Assembly (NCBI RefSeq): GCF_003597395.2
Contig: NC_133777.1
Coordinates: 9,555,636 to 9,619,635, forward strand
From: Chelonoidis abingdonii
Taxonomy: Eukaryota > Chordata > Testudines > Testudinidae
Length of the DNA: 64,000 bases
Direction: 5' to 3'
Below are positions 1 through 12,159 of the stretch, in pieces (the stretch's first letter is position 1; each line of letters opens with the position of its first letter). A program made the position numbers and the translations under genes. The notes under the pieces were generated by a model, which worked only from the letters and a program-made list of their open reading frames with translations, did no database searches and was not told the origin of the DNA.

Positions 1-29
1 CACAGGGGAATGATCTAAGGGGAGTCAGG

Positions 30-165
30 GACATAGAATCATAGAACTAGATGAGACCTCAAGAGGTCATCTAGTCCAATCCCCTGCACTCATGGGAGGA
101 CTCGGTATTATTTAGACCATTTCTGACAGGTGTTTGTCTAACATGCTCTTAAAAATTTTAACCTG
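30..165 (-). mobile_element. CR1 LINE 3'-end fragment
   Basis: Read on the minus strand, this gives the CR1 3'-terminal text: a segment equivalent to GAGTGCAGGGGATTGGACTA, then a TCATCTAGT block, ending in TTCTATGATTCTATG. The tail is the CR1 octamer-like 3' repeat. It is truncated upstream near 165. Confidence 0.75.
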
Positions 166-578
166 CAAGGCAAAGACAGGGCTGGCATAGGCTAGTGGTA
201 CTGGGGAGCTAACACCCAGCTATCACAGGTAAGACTCCCTCTTGCTAGAGGCAGGGGGTAACAAGATGACACATAGCCTTGGGTACCCCAAGACCCAAAG
301 GCAATGCCTGGGAGGGTCAATAGGGTCACGTGCCCCCTCCAGATGCCTGGTGGGGGTGGGCACAGTAAGCAGGGAACCACAACGGTGAAAGGGGCAGAAT
401 GTGGGGCCACCGACAGCTCATCTGGTGGGGCTGTACTGCCCTGCCCCTGCCCCTGCCCCCAGCCCTTCTACGCAGCTGCATCTCCTGGAGTCTGTGCAGC
501 CCTGTCAGAGGACAGGGCTGGGGGTGGTACCAGTACAGCTATGCCGAAGGAGCTGCTGCTTTGGGGCTACCAGGTGGC

Positions 579-698
579 CCCATGTTCTGCTCTTTTTGCT
601 TCTGCGGTTCCCAGGAGAGCCCTGCAGTTCTGTTTAGCACTGAACTGAACCGCAGGGCTCTCCTGGGAACCACAGCGGCGAATGGAGCAGAACATGGG
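579..698. repeat. GC-rich hairpin (inverted repeat)
   Basis: The left arm (about 579-630) contains GGTTCCCAGGAGAGCCCTGC. Its reverse complement with few changes forms the right arm (about 647-698), which contains GCAGGGCTCTCCTGGGAACC. The outer ends CCCATGTTCTGCTC and GAGCAGAACATGGG also pair, and the loop is about 16 nt. It is probably the core of a non-autonomous palindromic DNA element; the family is not identified. Confidence 0.7.
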
Positions 699-1613
699 CA
701 GAGGGCAGGGAGGAATCACATGCTGGGGTCACATGTCCCCCTTCAGCTGGTATCCCCCTTTGTGTCCTCCCATGAGTCGCCTATGCCAAGAACTGCTACA
801 CCCTTCCCACCACCCACTGTGGGCTGCGTCTACAGCAGTCTCATTTCCTGACACCTTAGGAATAAAGGGCCAAACCAGAGTCTCAAATATGGTGCTATTA
901 AGAGAGTATTGGGCTGTCCACAGGCACCTTTTGGTTTCTAGACTGGAGAAAGAGTACTGACTTTTCATCCTGAACACCTCAAATGACTGCATTATTCAGT
1001 GACACTGTGTGCTATACAGTTCTTTGTTCTCACATACAAACATGGTATGTTCTCTAGCAATAACTGGGTGACTAACCACCTTCATGGCTTTGGAAAGCAT
1101 AGTTATGGTTTGGTTCTGAAGCCCTTCATATTCAACATAATGGTAATGTACAGTATCTTCTAAAGCATTTCTCCATTTAAGCCAAAGAAGAAAACTTGAG
1201 TTTGCAAGACATTGGGTCTGATGAGCAGAGGAAGATTGCCACAGTAAGTTTTGCAAGATCTGGTGTCAGGTGTTCGGGGATGCCCACAGAAAGTGTGGTT
1301 TGACAATGCGGCTGACTGGACAGGATGCTGTGTGAAGACGGCGGAAAGCGGAGGAAGTTTGCTGGCCAATGATTTTTGTGTTGTGGGTTCTATTTACAGG
1401 GGCGCTGCTGGTGGGGATGTGGTGGGAGTTGTAGCCACTCCAAAATTTGCCTTAACACCTCCACCCCCCGCATCCCGTAGCAGGGTGAAGGCAGAGTAGA
1501 GACAGCAGTGGAGCAGCAGTGGAGAAGTAAATCTGGGCAGGGATGCCCAAGAGCAGCCCCGGCCTATGTCCCCACCTGCCAGGGCACGCCATCCAGGGCT
1601 GGTAGAAGACCCA

Positions 1614-1787
1614 GGGCTCTCTACACCTGCTGCTCCCTGGACTCCGGTAAGAGTCGCCTCAGCAGGGGGTACACAGCTCTGGGGCTGACAGAGCCCTCGG
1701 AGTCCAGGAGAGCAACTGTAGAGAGCCCCGGACTCCGAGGGCTCTGCCAGCCCCAGAACTGGGTCCGCCTGCCAAGGCGACTCTTAG
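1614..1787. repeat. Overlapping GC-rich inverted repeats
   Basis: Two inverted-repeat pairs overlap. GGGCTCTCTACACCTGCTGC at 1615 pairs with the segment ending GTAGAGAGCCC near 1728. TAAGAGTCGCCT at 1648 pairs with AGGCGACTCTTA ending at 1786, with CAGAGCCCTCGGAGTCC against GGACTCCGAGGGCTCTG inside. The two pairings compete for the same bases. This is likely part of a non-autonomous DNA transposon spanning roughly 1300-1960. The ORFs crossing it are not considered genes. Confidence 0.6.
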
Positions 1788-2439
1788 CGGCTGCGAGCAC
1801 TGCCCACACTGCCTGGCTTTGGCTTCTGGCCTCTGATGGGGCCATGAGGCAGGACCTTGGGGGGGGAGGGGAAGTAGGAGCAGGAGCTGGAGCCCATGGA
1901 GAGAAGCAGGCATCATGGTGAGGGGGATTAAGGTCCATCCCAGTTCCCACAAAGGGAAGAGGCTGGTGCTGCCTTGACTATTCATTGTGACGTGACCTTA
2001 CGGTACTTTGCACTGAGAGAATGTAGGTACATGTTTAAGTCGGAACGACTACTTAGTCTGCCTGGAAACTCCATCCTCACACCAAATGAAGCTACTCCTC
2101 ACCTTGATCCGGCTGGCCCCTCAAATTGTTAAGGCTGCAGCTGAGTTCTATTTCATTCTATGTAGGTTCTTATGCCACCCTCCTTACCATTGTGGAAGCA
2201 GGGAAAGAAAGAGAGGGTTTAAGTGCAGCCATTTAAGTGTCAGAGACAGAGCAACTGTTCTGTCAAGTCTTAGCCTAATATCGCAAGACCTGTAGAAGCA
2301 GGGCTCACGTCAGGAGCGAGTGGAAAACAGCAGAATAGTCAGTATGACCTAGCCTTGAGATAACGACGTTTGAGAAGAGAAAGTGAGAAAATACCGGGAT
2401 AGCAAATAAGCCTAAATAAAATGCAGATGTTTTTAATTA

Positions 2440-2640
2440 ATGGATGTCACATAGAGGTATAAATGCTTGTGTGATTTGGCTTGTACTTTGGAGAAACTGA
2501 GGCAGAGATGCTCTCTGTCAGCTGTGTTCTTCCCTTGCAATTGCATGTCCTGAATAAAGCTGTCTCTGATTTTGTTGCTTCCAACCTGAGAGTGGAGTTT
2601 GTTTCTTTCACATCATAGTATCTGAGCACTTTCCAGAAGT
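2440..2640 (+). mobile_element. Possible 3' part of a solo LTR
   Basis: The segment has an AATAAA signal in CCTGAATAAAGCTGTCTCTG, followed about 20 bp on by a GT/T-rich stretch and a terminal TTTCACA, the pattern of an LTR R-U5 end. No matching 5' end, target duplication or internal region was located, so this is a weak call. Confidence 0.25.
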
Positions 2641-3059
2641 GAGTTCAGCTGTCTGACTAATATCTGTCAAGCGTTGTTCGTTCTCTCCTCTTCTCCCCAG
2701 AGGGAGAAGCTCAGTGGAATGTACTGGTTTGGTTGTGTGTGTATGTGGGCAGGAGGTGGATTGTTGTTTTTAATATATCTATACCTGTTGCTATGTGTTT
2801 ATACTACCAAATGCCAGGTGAAAGAAAAGTAGTGAGGTTTGTGATCATCTTTAGTTCTTGAGAGAGTTCCCATTATAAGTCTGATTTTACACACTCCACC
2901 CTACACTCATTTCAAAAACCCATAAATATTTCAAAACTTTGTTAGATATTAAAAATCATGGACTGAATAGAGACACTGGATTTATGGCATATTACAACAA
3001 TCTGTAACCCTCTAACAACCACACACACCCTCAGCTGCTTCTCCCTCCCTTCTTTTCCT

Positions 3060-3300
3060 CCCGATGACTGAATGGGTGTTTAAAAGCCACTTCACCTTGA
3101 ATAGTCCCTTGAAATATGTGTTAAGCACTGATGCTAAACAATTGGTTCCACCTAGCAGCCACACTCCCAGACCTGAAGAAGAGCTCTGTGTAGCTCAAAA
3201 GCTTGTCTCTCACACCAACAAAAGTTGGTCCAATAAATGATATTACCTCACCCACCTTGTCTCTGTAATATCCTAAGACGAACGAGGCTACAGCACTACA
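3060..3300 (+). mobile_element. Penelope-like element 3' terminus with a degraded hammerhead-like fold
   Basis: The block contains ACCTGAAGAAGAGCTCTGTG, TAGCTC, a CCAACAAAAGTTGG hairpin and GGTCCAATAAATGATATTAC, ending near AACGAGGCTACAGCACTACA. This is a dispersed reptile family with the same terminal grammar as the 42-44 kb elements: CTGANGA, a stem, a (G/A)AAA box, GGTCC-AATAAA, and a closing AAC-ACGGCTAC-like end. CTGAAGA is at 3173-3179 and the GAAA box has mutated to AAAA at 3197-3200. Assignment to Penelope-like elements is an inference. Confidence 0.55.
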
Positions 3301-6300
3301 TAAAAAAAAGTCAGATCAGTCTCAAAATTAGTAGGGAAGATCAGGAGCTAAGGTAGATGCTCTCCAAAATTAGAAGTGAATCAGATTTTGGCTCATTTAG
3401 AATTCAGCAGCTAAATATGGTTCATCTGAGGCTGCAGGACTGCAACAACACTAATGTGACTGGAGGAGTTTGGGGTCCAGATGGGGAAAGACTAAGCTCT
3501 GCATTTTCTGGGTGCTGGAGTTTTTTCACTATAACATTCTTGCACTCAACTGAATATTTGTGCTTGCTATGGCCATATAATTTCAGTTAGTTGCTATTTC
3601 AAATTTTCATGAGAAAAATCAAGGTCTTTTTACTTTCAATCCCTGATAAATGGCTGAGAATGCCTTCAGTTCAGTGCCCGACAATGGCTGGGATGCTGAA
3701 ATCTGAAAGCAAAAACAACAATATTCCCCTGTGCCTAGGTTCACAGCAGTCACACTGGAGGAAAAGTGAGATGGCAGGACCATAGAGAGTTGAGGTATGC
3801 AAGAGAAACATCACAGTACCTTGCTCACTTATCCCAGGATGAGAGTATGCAAGCAGAGCAGGACGGGACAGTGAGAGGAAACAAAGCTGATTGTAATGTT
3901 AACCCTTGAGCCAACCATAGTCAAATTCTAAAGCTTATCTCAGCTTGAATATGAGTTATAAGCCAAAGGCGGAGATGGTTTTGTTACAGCCCCAACCTTA
4001 TCTGTGCAATATATGGCCCATTTTTTTTTAATAGTGTTTGTTCATGGTTTTTTTTTTAAGGGAAATTAATTACTTTGCTTTCGGTGAGTGAGTCTTGCTA
4101 CTTTTCTCATTAAAGCCATGTCCACCAGCACATTTCCTACCATTGTTTATTACTGTATTATTGTAGGACATAGGGACCATAGTCATGGACAAGGAACCCA
4201 CTGTGGTAGGCCCTGGACAAACACAGAACAGAGAGACCTAGTGCAGATGCAGCTTTACTGGGAACAAATAGTTTCACCATAGCATCCTCTGTCCCTGCAC
4301 TTAGTTCCTATCAGGGCAACCCAACAGTAGGAATGCTGTCAGCTGGTTTACACTAGTGCTCCCACAATTGCTTGCAATGGTGGTAGTTTTTCTGAAAAAC
4401 GCTAGTGTAGCTACAGTCTATGTCTTCAGCTGGTCATTGCTGAGAGCTGCCAGGGGACTGTCAGGTTTGTAAGAGGTAAGTTAATTGTCCAGGCAAGTGT
4501 TGCATGGCAAAGTATGGTACAATGGGACATAAATAAATGATAACAGGGGAAAAGACGGTAAGCTCTGTTGATCAAAAAATGCTTATCCCTCTAGCTCGGA
4601 CACTAACACCTTTCCTGCATCGCAACATGATAGAAGGAGGCAATTAAGCCAGAGCTAAACAAGAAACTGCTGCACTGTATAAAGCATTGTGTTGTACCCA
4701 GGGCTGCTTATGACTGATATTAACAGCTTAATGAGCTGTTAATGAGGTGCTCAGTCAGCTACTTTTACTTGCAGCCTGAAAATATAGCAAATGATTTCAG
4801 TAAGCCTCTGCATTCTTGATGGGGAATTAAAGCTGTCAGATAAAACTATCAAAACTATGTCTCAATCCTGACATTATTTTTCAATGCATTGTTTTAAAAT
4901 TCCTTTTTCTGTATGGTAGAGTAACATGCTTTGACAGCATTATGACTCCTGATTCCTTCCTTTCTATCTTGACAATGGATTGAAGTCCCCAGCAACCTGC
5001 AGGGATATCTTTTTGACACACTGACATTAGGACACTTCTTCCAGGGACTTGCACTGGCCTGGTTAGATTCTCCCTTTCCATTATAACATCTACAGAGCTG
5101 AAGTTACTCAGTTTGGGTGTTTAATAAATTAATCTCTTTGATTGATCTCCTACAAAGAGCGTGAGATCCTAAAATTACCTCTAACAGAGTAGCTTGAGTG
5201 GGTGACGGTAGTAGGAAAAAGAGATAAGCCTTGTCTAGATTAGTACAATTCATATCCATAATTTACCATCAATGCAACTTCACTGTAGCGGTGAAAACTC
5301 TAACACAGGCAAAGCTCAGGTGTTTTCATCAACTTTCCAGGGTCCAAAGAGATGCTGTGCCCTATCCACACCAGTGTTATCACAAGTGAAGCTGTATCAA
5401 TGGTGAATTATAGGTCTCATTTGGGCTTAGTGCAGGCAAACCCAAAGTGATGCCCATGCATAGAATGAGACTATGGAAGCATAAAAAATGTCATAGAAGC
5501 TGACAGGATCATCAGAGAAATGCTGGTACAAGGCAATACCTGTAAAGTCCATTGGCTGGTCACACAGAGGGCTATGTCATTTGGATATAAGAGCCATTAT
5601 TTTATTGGCTTCTTGTAAGGCACAAGTGGTTGGAGAAAGGTATGTGACTAGAAACCCCAATCGAGACAGAACACTCTCCTTCCCTCCATTTTCTCTTTCC
5701 ACCTTTCTATGTTTTACCTTTCTTTTTCTGCCTCTATTTCACTTTATTGCTGTTCTTTCAAGCAGCAATGCCAGGGAAACTAGCTAGCAATCCTTAACTC
5801 TGAACCCCAGTACAGAGCTTCAGAGACCAGACTGTTAGTCAGTTTCAGATGCACTGCTGCTGCTGCTAGGCCCCTATGCAAAGCAGAGTGGCATAGCGCG
5901 GGCGGGTAAAGGAGTCAGCTGAAACCTCTCCCTGCTCTAGAAGCTGAGGGAAAGATTTAATGTCTCCGCTGGAGAACAGCACCCCCCATTGTGTAATGGC
6001 AATGTCCCAGTACCACTGTGCACCATGAAGGCTCTGCAGCCCCTTCAGATTTAAACAGAAAATCAACATCTTACATACTCTTTATTCCCCTCCTCACCCA
6101 AAGAAGCCTTTTACTCATGTTCATCTCTGAGTCCTTGGCTGCATCTTTTTGCTTCCTGTGCCGAGTCTGCTGTCAGAGCTCATTATTAAAAAAATTAAAA
6201 AGAAAAAAAATCAGATGCATCAGCTCCCGTGAAGCATGAAGGTCGTCAATGTCACCATCAGTTATAATGACACACGTCACTTTCCCCTTCCCCTTCCCAC

Positions 6301-8079
6301 AAGTGCCTTCATCACCTGTTTAAAAGGAAAGTATTTCTTGGTATATTTCACCCATTCCTCCCCACAAACATACACCTCCAGCAGCAGCTGCTAGAAAAAA
6401 TTAAAAATTCCATTATATTTCATCCAGGGCAGCCCTGCTCGATGAGAGGAAGCACCAGTGTGTGCATGCTTGTTAGCAAAGGATTTGTACTGCTGCCTTC
6501 CATTTTATTCACCTCCCTAAATTAGGGGAAGCATGACTACCCTAAATCTGTGATTTCTATTCAAGTATTATGCACATATTGGAAGCTTCCTAAACTCCAG
6601 ATCCCACCCCACAAGCAGATAACGACAACAAGCCAATACTCCTGGCATAGAAGCGGCTGTAAAGGAATCTTTATTTCATTCAAGCAGAACACCACCTCTG
6701 GTAGCAGCTGTATTTAGGACCAGGATTAATATCAGTACCTAGGCTCTCACTGAACATTCACTGGCTTTCCTACAAAGCTGGAGCCCTGACAGCTGAACTG
6801 TTAAATGAATTAACAAGGAGAGAAGGGGGCCTGCCGAAGGGGCTATGACTCCCTTTCTAATTTCTGCAAGTAGCAGCTTTCCATTTTTCTGTCATTTGTG
6901 AGGAGCTGCACACAGTTCACTAATGAGCAGGGCAGAGCTGTGGCTGGATCTAAAAGGCAACATTAGACCATTACAAGCATCTTCCAGTCCACTGAGAAGA
7001 GGCATCTGCTGGTTGGTGTGCTTGTCCCCTAGGAAAAAGCCACTTGCATCTACCCTACTATTTCACTGCTCAAGTCAGGAGATAGAGTGTCACCAGTACT
7101 GCCCAGTCTTGTCAACAATCACGTAACTCACAGAAATATTGTCATCTTCCTTCTTGCCCTGAATGCCACGTGCATCACAATGGGTACCCAATGGCTAGGA
7201 CCCTGGCCTGTGAGGAGATGGGTGTTGGGTAACATTGATTAGTAGTAGTGGTGTAGGAGTCTGGTGTCCTGGTCATTCCTTCTTGTCTTGTTATAGTTGT
7301 GTTGTTACTGGGTTGTTTGATTTGATCTGGGGTAACCCACCAATCTCTATTTATTAGGTCATTTTTTAAAAAATGTTCAAGCATGCTCCGAGTACTAAAA
7401 AGCTGCATTATTGTAATACATAAAATCCAAACATATAAGAATAATTCAAATCTAAGAGAGGGAAGGGGCAGATCTGCAGGTAAGCTGGTTCCACCATACG
7501 TAGAGGGTAAAAATTAAGGATAAATCCTTAATGCAGACTGTTTGAATGGCACATCAATGAGTGTGTAGAGGTAATTTGGTGCTGACTGTGCTCCATGCTA
7601 CACAAGACATAAAGATGAAAACAATGCCAGAAAATCTTAATTTTCTGAGAATAATGGATTCTAAATTTAGAAATGACATTCCCCCCAAATATATACCTCA
7701 CATCTTTCTCAATATGGCACCTTCCTTCCAGAAGAGTGGTATAAACTACGAAAGGACTCGCTTTACCCACCACATACGGCAATCTGTGGGGTGGATGCAG
7801 CAGCCATTTAACAGCACTCATCAATAGACTATCTGGGGTACGCTGAACTGGTGTCAGCCTCCTTTTGTCTATGTGTGCACTGCTGGTGATGGTATGATAA
7901 TCACTATCTTTCAGTGGACTAGTGAGCTTCCACCCCCAGTGTTGGTAACCCTCACTTTTTATTGTGTGATCTTTTTAAAATGGCCAGAGCCAAAACCAAA
8001 TCAAAGACCCATCTCTTCCTGCTTAGTTGCCTTTGCTACTGCAGCTAGGAAGCCCTAAGAAATGACAGTAAAACAAAAC

Positions 8080-8180
8080 AATTTACATTTATACAGCACC
8101 TTTCATCCTAAAGGATTCCAAAATCATTTCAAAAACTTAAAACAACATACAAGCTATATAGAGTGAACACATCACTCCCT
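8080..8180. repeat. Ancient interspersed repeat fragment
   Basis: The sequence ATTTATACAGCACCTTTCAT followed by a CCAAAATCATTT block resembles a widespread old repeat whose consensus reads roughly TTTATATAGCGCCTTTCATC with CCCAAAGCGCTTTAC after it. It is short and diverged, and its orientation is uncertain. Confidence 0.35.
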
Positions 8181-8414
8181 AAAGAAAAGCTGCCACCTCT
8201 GGGTTGAAACATGACAGCCACTTAACACTGCACTGCATCGCACAACAGGTCAGAAAATCTGCAGGAAGATCCCCAATTTACAATTTCCACAGCATGGATC
8301 TGTATTGTCCCTAATTAGAGTAAACTCCACAAGGCCTAACAAACCCAGTGAACTGTGCTGCAGCTTGAGAAACCCCAGCTGTGGCTACATATGAAAGAAG
8401 GCCCTCCAGCATTC

Positions 8415-8453
8415 ATGAAGAGCTCATGAATGCTGTATTCATGAGCTCTTCAT
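8415..8453. repeat. Perfect 17-bp-arm hairpin
   Basis: ATGAAGAGCTCATGAAT at 415-431 of the 8 kb block is followed by a 5-nt loop (GCTGT) and the exact reverse complement ending at 8453. No gene or known family is associated with it. Confidence 0.85.
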
Positions 8454-9046
8454 CCCCCTGCCACCCATGTGGGCTGCTAAGAGCAATATATGGTTGAGGG
8501 CTTTAAAGACATGTAGCAGCCTCCTTTTGTTCCCCTTTTGTTGTATTTGTGTGCGCGTGTATAAACACCTTGCAGACATGAGCTGTTAGTTATGAAAGGA
8601 AAATTGTTTTGAAGCCGGACATACTTGGCTCCATTTGGAGCTTCCTTTGCCATCTTTTGCAGGAAGAAGTTAGAACTCCAGCAAAATAACTAACTATCTC
8701 AACTATGTAAGTATCTCCAACTGGAACTGGAGAGCAGGGCCCCCTCTGATTAACTGATGAAGTTTTATATAACAGTGAAAATTACAACTATGTCTGAAAT
8801 AAAAAAGATTGAAGAGTTAATAATTTTTTTCTTAGTTCACAGAAATCTAGTATTTAATGTAACAATAAAAAAGCCATCTCTAGAGTTCGAACTCAAACCT
8901 TTAAATCTTAGATTCAAGAAAAAGAGTAAAAGTGAAATCAGATTGGTTCATATACTGATTGGGCAAGAGACCAAGTGGTGGTGGAACCCCATCTTACCTG
9001 AGCCTCTAATGGGAGAAGTTGCTATGGGAAATGGTACAGAAGTAAT

Positions 9047-9875
9047 AGCCGAGGAAGCTCACAGCTACCCCAGTACCAGCCTCTTCCAGCTAGAGTCACT
9101 TGTAAAGAATGAAATAGTGACATGGGCTGTGGGGGAAGATGACAGTTACTCCAGTCCCATCCTCTCCCAGCAAGAATTACTGTGCTGGACAGGGTCCCTG
9201 TTTCGTGAAGCATTCAAATGGTAAGTATTTGGTTATGAACACTGTAATGACTTGTGCCTCTTGACTTTCAGCCCTTTAGGATAGGGACTGTAAATTGATT
9301 GGCAAGTTGCACTTTGTAAAGTACAGTGCACATTTCTGTACTAGATCCATACAAAGTAATGCAAAGGTGCATGGCAAGACAGATAAGGTGCTGAGGGAGG
9401 GTTTGCAGCTGGTTAGATTAGAGGCAGAGGTAAAGAGTTTTCATTGTCTTGTGGGTGACTGGGAACTTCAGCTCCAGAGCTACCACTAAGCTGGAGACAA
9501 TTCCCTCCATGGATTCAACTGTTCAAGATATATTTGTGGGGGTGCATGCACAGAAAACATTGCCATGCAAGAGGGCTGTAAAATAAAAAAGGATCTACTT
9601 CCAATGTCTCTTTGTTTTATGACCCCCTTCCTTTCCCTTGTAGTTTTCCTAATCTCCACTTTTTACTTCTTTATATTGAGTCACCTTTTCCTCACACTTC
9701 CAGTTTCCCTTTCCCAGCTAATTTGGTAAAGATGTTAATCTTTTGGAAATTGCTCAAAGCATTTGTTCTCCTCTTTCTTCACGAGGCATTTTCCTTTATT
9801 CTGGGTATTGTAGATGTGTTGGTTTCTGAACAGCAAATGACTATGACACTCCAGTCCCAGCCTCTGCCAGCAGGT
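9047..9875. repeat. Three dispersed copies of a short direct repeat
   Basis: Related units occur near 9047-9100, 9135-9185 and 9830-9880. Each carries a variant of ACTCCAGTCCCAGCCTCT followed by (C/G)CCAGCA and AATT. The copies differ by substitutions, so they are old. They make the 155-codon plus-strand ORF at 8757-9224 and its antisense partner unlikely to be genes. Confidence 0.6.
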
Positions 9876-9999
9876 AATTGTGTAGGAATCATAGCTATCT
9901 GGGGAATCTCTCAAATACCCTAGATCCTGTCTCAACCACCTGGAAAAGCGTGAAAAAACTCAGGCGCTATTTAAATCAATTCATTTTCCATTTGCTTAC

Positions 10000-10101
10000 C
10001 TGCTTCACCAACAAACACTTCCACAGGTGCACTGGTAGGGCTCTCCCCAATGATGTTATATGCTGTTATTACAACTTCATATCTCTTGTATTTCTTCAGC
10101 T
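10000..10101 (-). CDS. SDK2: SDK2 exon (local 13): C-terminal part of FnIII-10
   Basis: After an acceptor ending AATTTCCAG come two bases completing Gln, 33 codons and one base before GTAAGC. It reads QLKKYKRYEVVITAYNIIGE and SPTSAPVEVFVGEA. KRYEVVITAYN is the F strand and EVFVGEA the linker into FnIII-11. It is the last exon found; the FnIII-11 exon expected to begin near APQNVQ was not seen in 1-9999. Confidence 0.95.
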
Positions 10102-12099
10102 CTGGAAATTTAAATCAGCAGATTAAAAAAATGGGCACTTTTAACATCCCGCTTAATACTTCCTCATCTCTTTATATCCAGAATTCTGTCTCTCACTCGA
10201 TACAGTGCTAGAATGCTGGAAACAGTAAGCCACTGAAAAGTTAGTATTTACCTGGCTAGATCCATCTCTAATTCACACATCATCATTGTACTTACATAAA
10301 TATGAAAGGCACCACATCTGCCCCAAGAAAGGACCTGACTTTCCTATTGCTTCTTCATTTTGCTGCTTCCATAAAAGGGATAATAGCTGGTGGGTGATTA
10401 GAGGAAGTGGGGGGAACATTGCTGGATTATTCCACAGCTGCCATTACTCAGGGAGAAGCATGTGCATGGAGTGGACTCTGCACTGTGCGCCAAAAGTTCA
10501 AGATCTGGACTCATCCTGATGTCTGCTGGTGGGAGATGTCATAACTGCAGGCCTTCCCCCAGCTTCAAAGAGTTTCACCTTGGGAACAAACAGCAGCAGC
10601 ATCATTACTGTGCAGCTGCTGAAGTGGGGTGCAGAGGGACACTCATGGACAGAATTTGTAGTTCTATTCAAAGGGCTGCACAGAATTCTTTTTCTGGCAG
10701 CAATCACAGCTTGAACATTGAAATCTCCTTCCTTTCTAAGATCAGCTTCTTCTATGCTCCATTTGGCCACTGGGCAAACATTTCTTAGCTGACCCATAGG
10801 AAATACACTAACAGCTGGGGAAAGTGTGACAGCAGGGAGAAAAGAAGCTAGCAAAAACCATGGCATTAGGGTAATTAGTAGTCAAGGGAAAGACAAGAGG
10901 CAGACTAGAATCATGTAAATACCCTCACAGAGGGCTGGCTGCAGCTGCCCAGAGTTCCAGGATTTGCATCTGAAAACGAAATAACCTACTCTACAGTAAG
11001 TATTTATCACCTAACAGGCAAAACTATCACAGCAAACATATACTGAAAGACAGGTCAATAGTATAATAAAACTACTTTAATCAGCACTGACTTTATTCAC
11101 ACCGGTGTGTTTTTGGATATGGGTCTGAATTTCTCCCCTTGTCAATAACTTTTCCCCGTTATCTGTGAATCATACCACACCTCTAGCTCTGTGGCTTCCG
11201 GCAGGCCATCAGTTCAGTAAAGGTTCAACGAATCTGATCACAAGGGTCCTTCTAATTTCAGCTTCACACAAGTATTTACAAGTGTTCTGCCTGCATCTCT
11301 GAGTCAGAGTCCAGCATCTCTGACTTGTTTCAGATACACAGTAGATGATTTTTTTGATACCTCACTAAGGCTTTGCCAGCCTATAAATAAAACATTGATA
11401 TACCATAGGAAACAGCCATCTTGATAGGAATTGCAGCACTTGTCAGCTCACACAGAGGAACTTTTATTGCTCTTGTTGTTAAAAAATCATGAGAAAGGTT
11501 TCAGTGCCAGGAAAACAAAACATATGCAAGTTCAGGCATCTGAATGCATGTGGGGCTAGGGCTTCACTTCCTCCCCCTCTAAGAATCTGTAACTTACAAG
11601 CCTGGGGCCAAACCTGCCTAGTGAACCATCACCACCAGAAAGCAACTTGCCTTTTAACTCCATCGAACCCTGTTTTATTCATTTCCATCTGAACACACCT
11701 CCGAGTTGCACTGAAATTCTGTGGGCCCTTTCTAAATTAGCCCTCTACTTGCTGGAGTGCCTCAGCATCCCAGTGTTTGAATCAAAGGACTAATCATGTG
11801 ATTCAGCTAAGCTCAGATGGACTGTGAAATATGAGGCGAACAAACTCAGAATTCATTTAGCATCAGAAATACTGAGATGTTAGAGTCAATAATGCTTCAC
11901 CTTCACAGCAGCCTTACTTTTCAACTGTTACCTACTTGCATCATCAATGTCTTGATGTATTGGAAAGTAGCATTTAAAGAAAAGGAAGCAGAGTCATTAA
12001 TCTGAGTTGGTTTCTGCATGATTCGGTGAAGAGAACCATAGAAGTTTGCCCATAGTGTATTCCCAACCATTACAAAAAGCCAAGGCAGCGTGCACTTAC
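10102..12099 (-). other. SDK2 intron between local exons 12 and 13
   Basis: The intron is 1998 bp with canonical GT...AG. I see no clear mobile element and no supported ORF; the longest frames (about 100-120 codons near 10460-10866, on both strands) overlap one another and lack recognisable motifs. Confidence 0.7.
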
Positions 12100-12159
12100 G
12101 TGTTAATTCATATGTCGTTAATGCAGAGGGGCTATTCACTGTCTGGAAGCTGCTTTGGG
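12100..12159 (-). CDS. SDK2: SDK2 exon (local 12): 60-nt insert exon of FnIII-10
   Basis: This 60-nt exon lies between an acceptor ending CGAATAG and the donor GTAAGT, with phase 1 at both ends. It reads PQSSFQTVNSPSALTTYELT and one further base. It corresponds to the QSSFKTVN segment of human SDK2 as I remember it and makes FnIII-10 longer than a standard domain. It is symmetric, and both it and exon 11 end in ELT plus C, so exon 11 would join exon 13 just as well without it. Confidence 0.93.

Larger units (their letters stand above)
1..9999 (-). other. SDK2 intron after local exon 13 (3' side not reached)
   Basis: No further SDK2 exon and no other gene was recognised here. It holds a CR1 3' end, two GC-rich inverted-repeat blocks (579-1787), a possible LTR end, a Penelope-like 3' end (3060-3300), an ancient repeat fragment near 8080, a perfect 17-bp-arm hairpin (8415-8453) and a short dispersed direct repeat (9047-9875). 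In 3300-8060 I see only weak repeat traces, for example an element-like block starting AAGCCTTGTCTAGATTAGTA near 5228. Confidence 0.7.

Noticed and set aside
1508..1921. 137-codon plus-strand frame and antisense 108-109-codon frames
   Set aside because: They lie on the GC-rich overlapping inverted repeats, where low stop frequency produces open frames on both strands; no motif or splice context.
8757..9224. 155-codon plus-strand frame
   Set aside because: Its second half consists of copies of a short dispersed repeat and the composition is AT-rich; no domain recognised.
9047..9875. CRISPR-like spaced repeats
   Set aside because: The units are few, diverged and irregularly spaced, and the DNA is a vertebrate intron.
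1..9999. Next SDK2 exon (FnIII-11)
   Set aside because: I looked for sequence encoding APQNVQ and NGNIQGYK on the minus strand and found none; the intron probably continues beyond the window.
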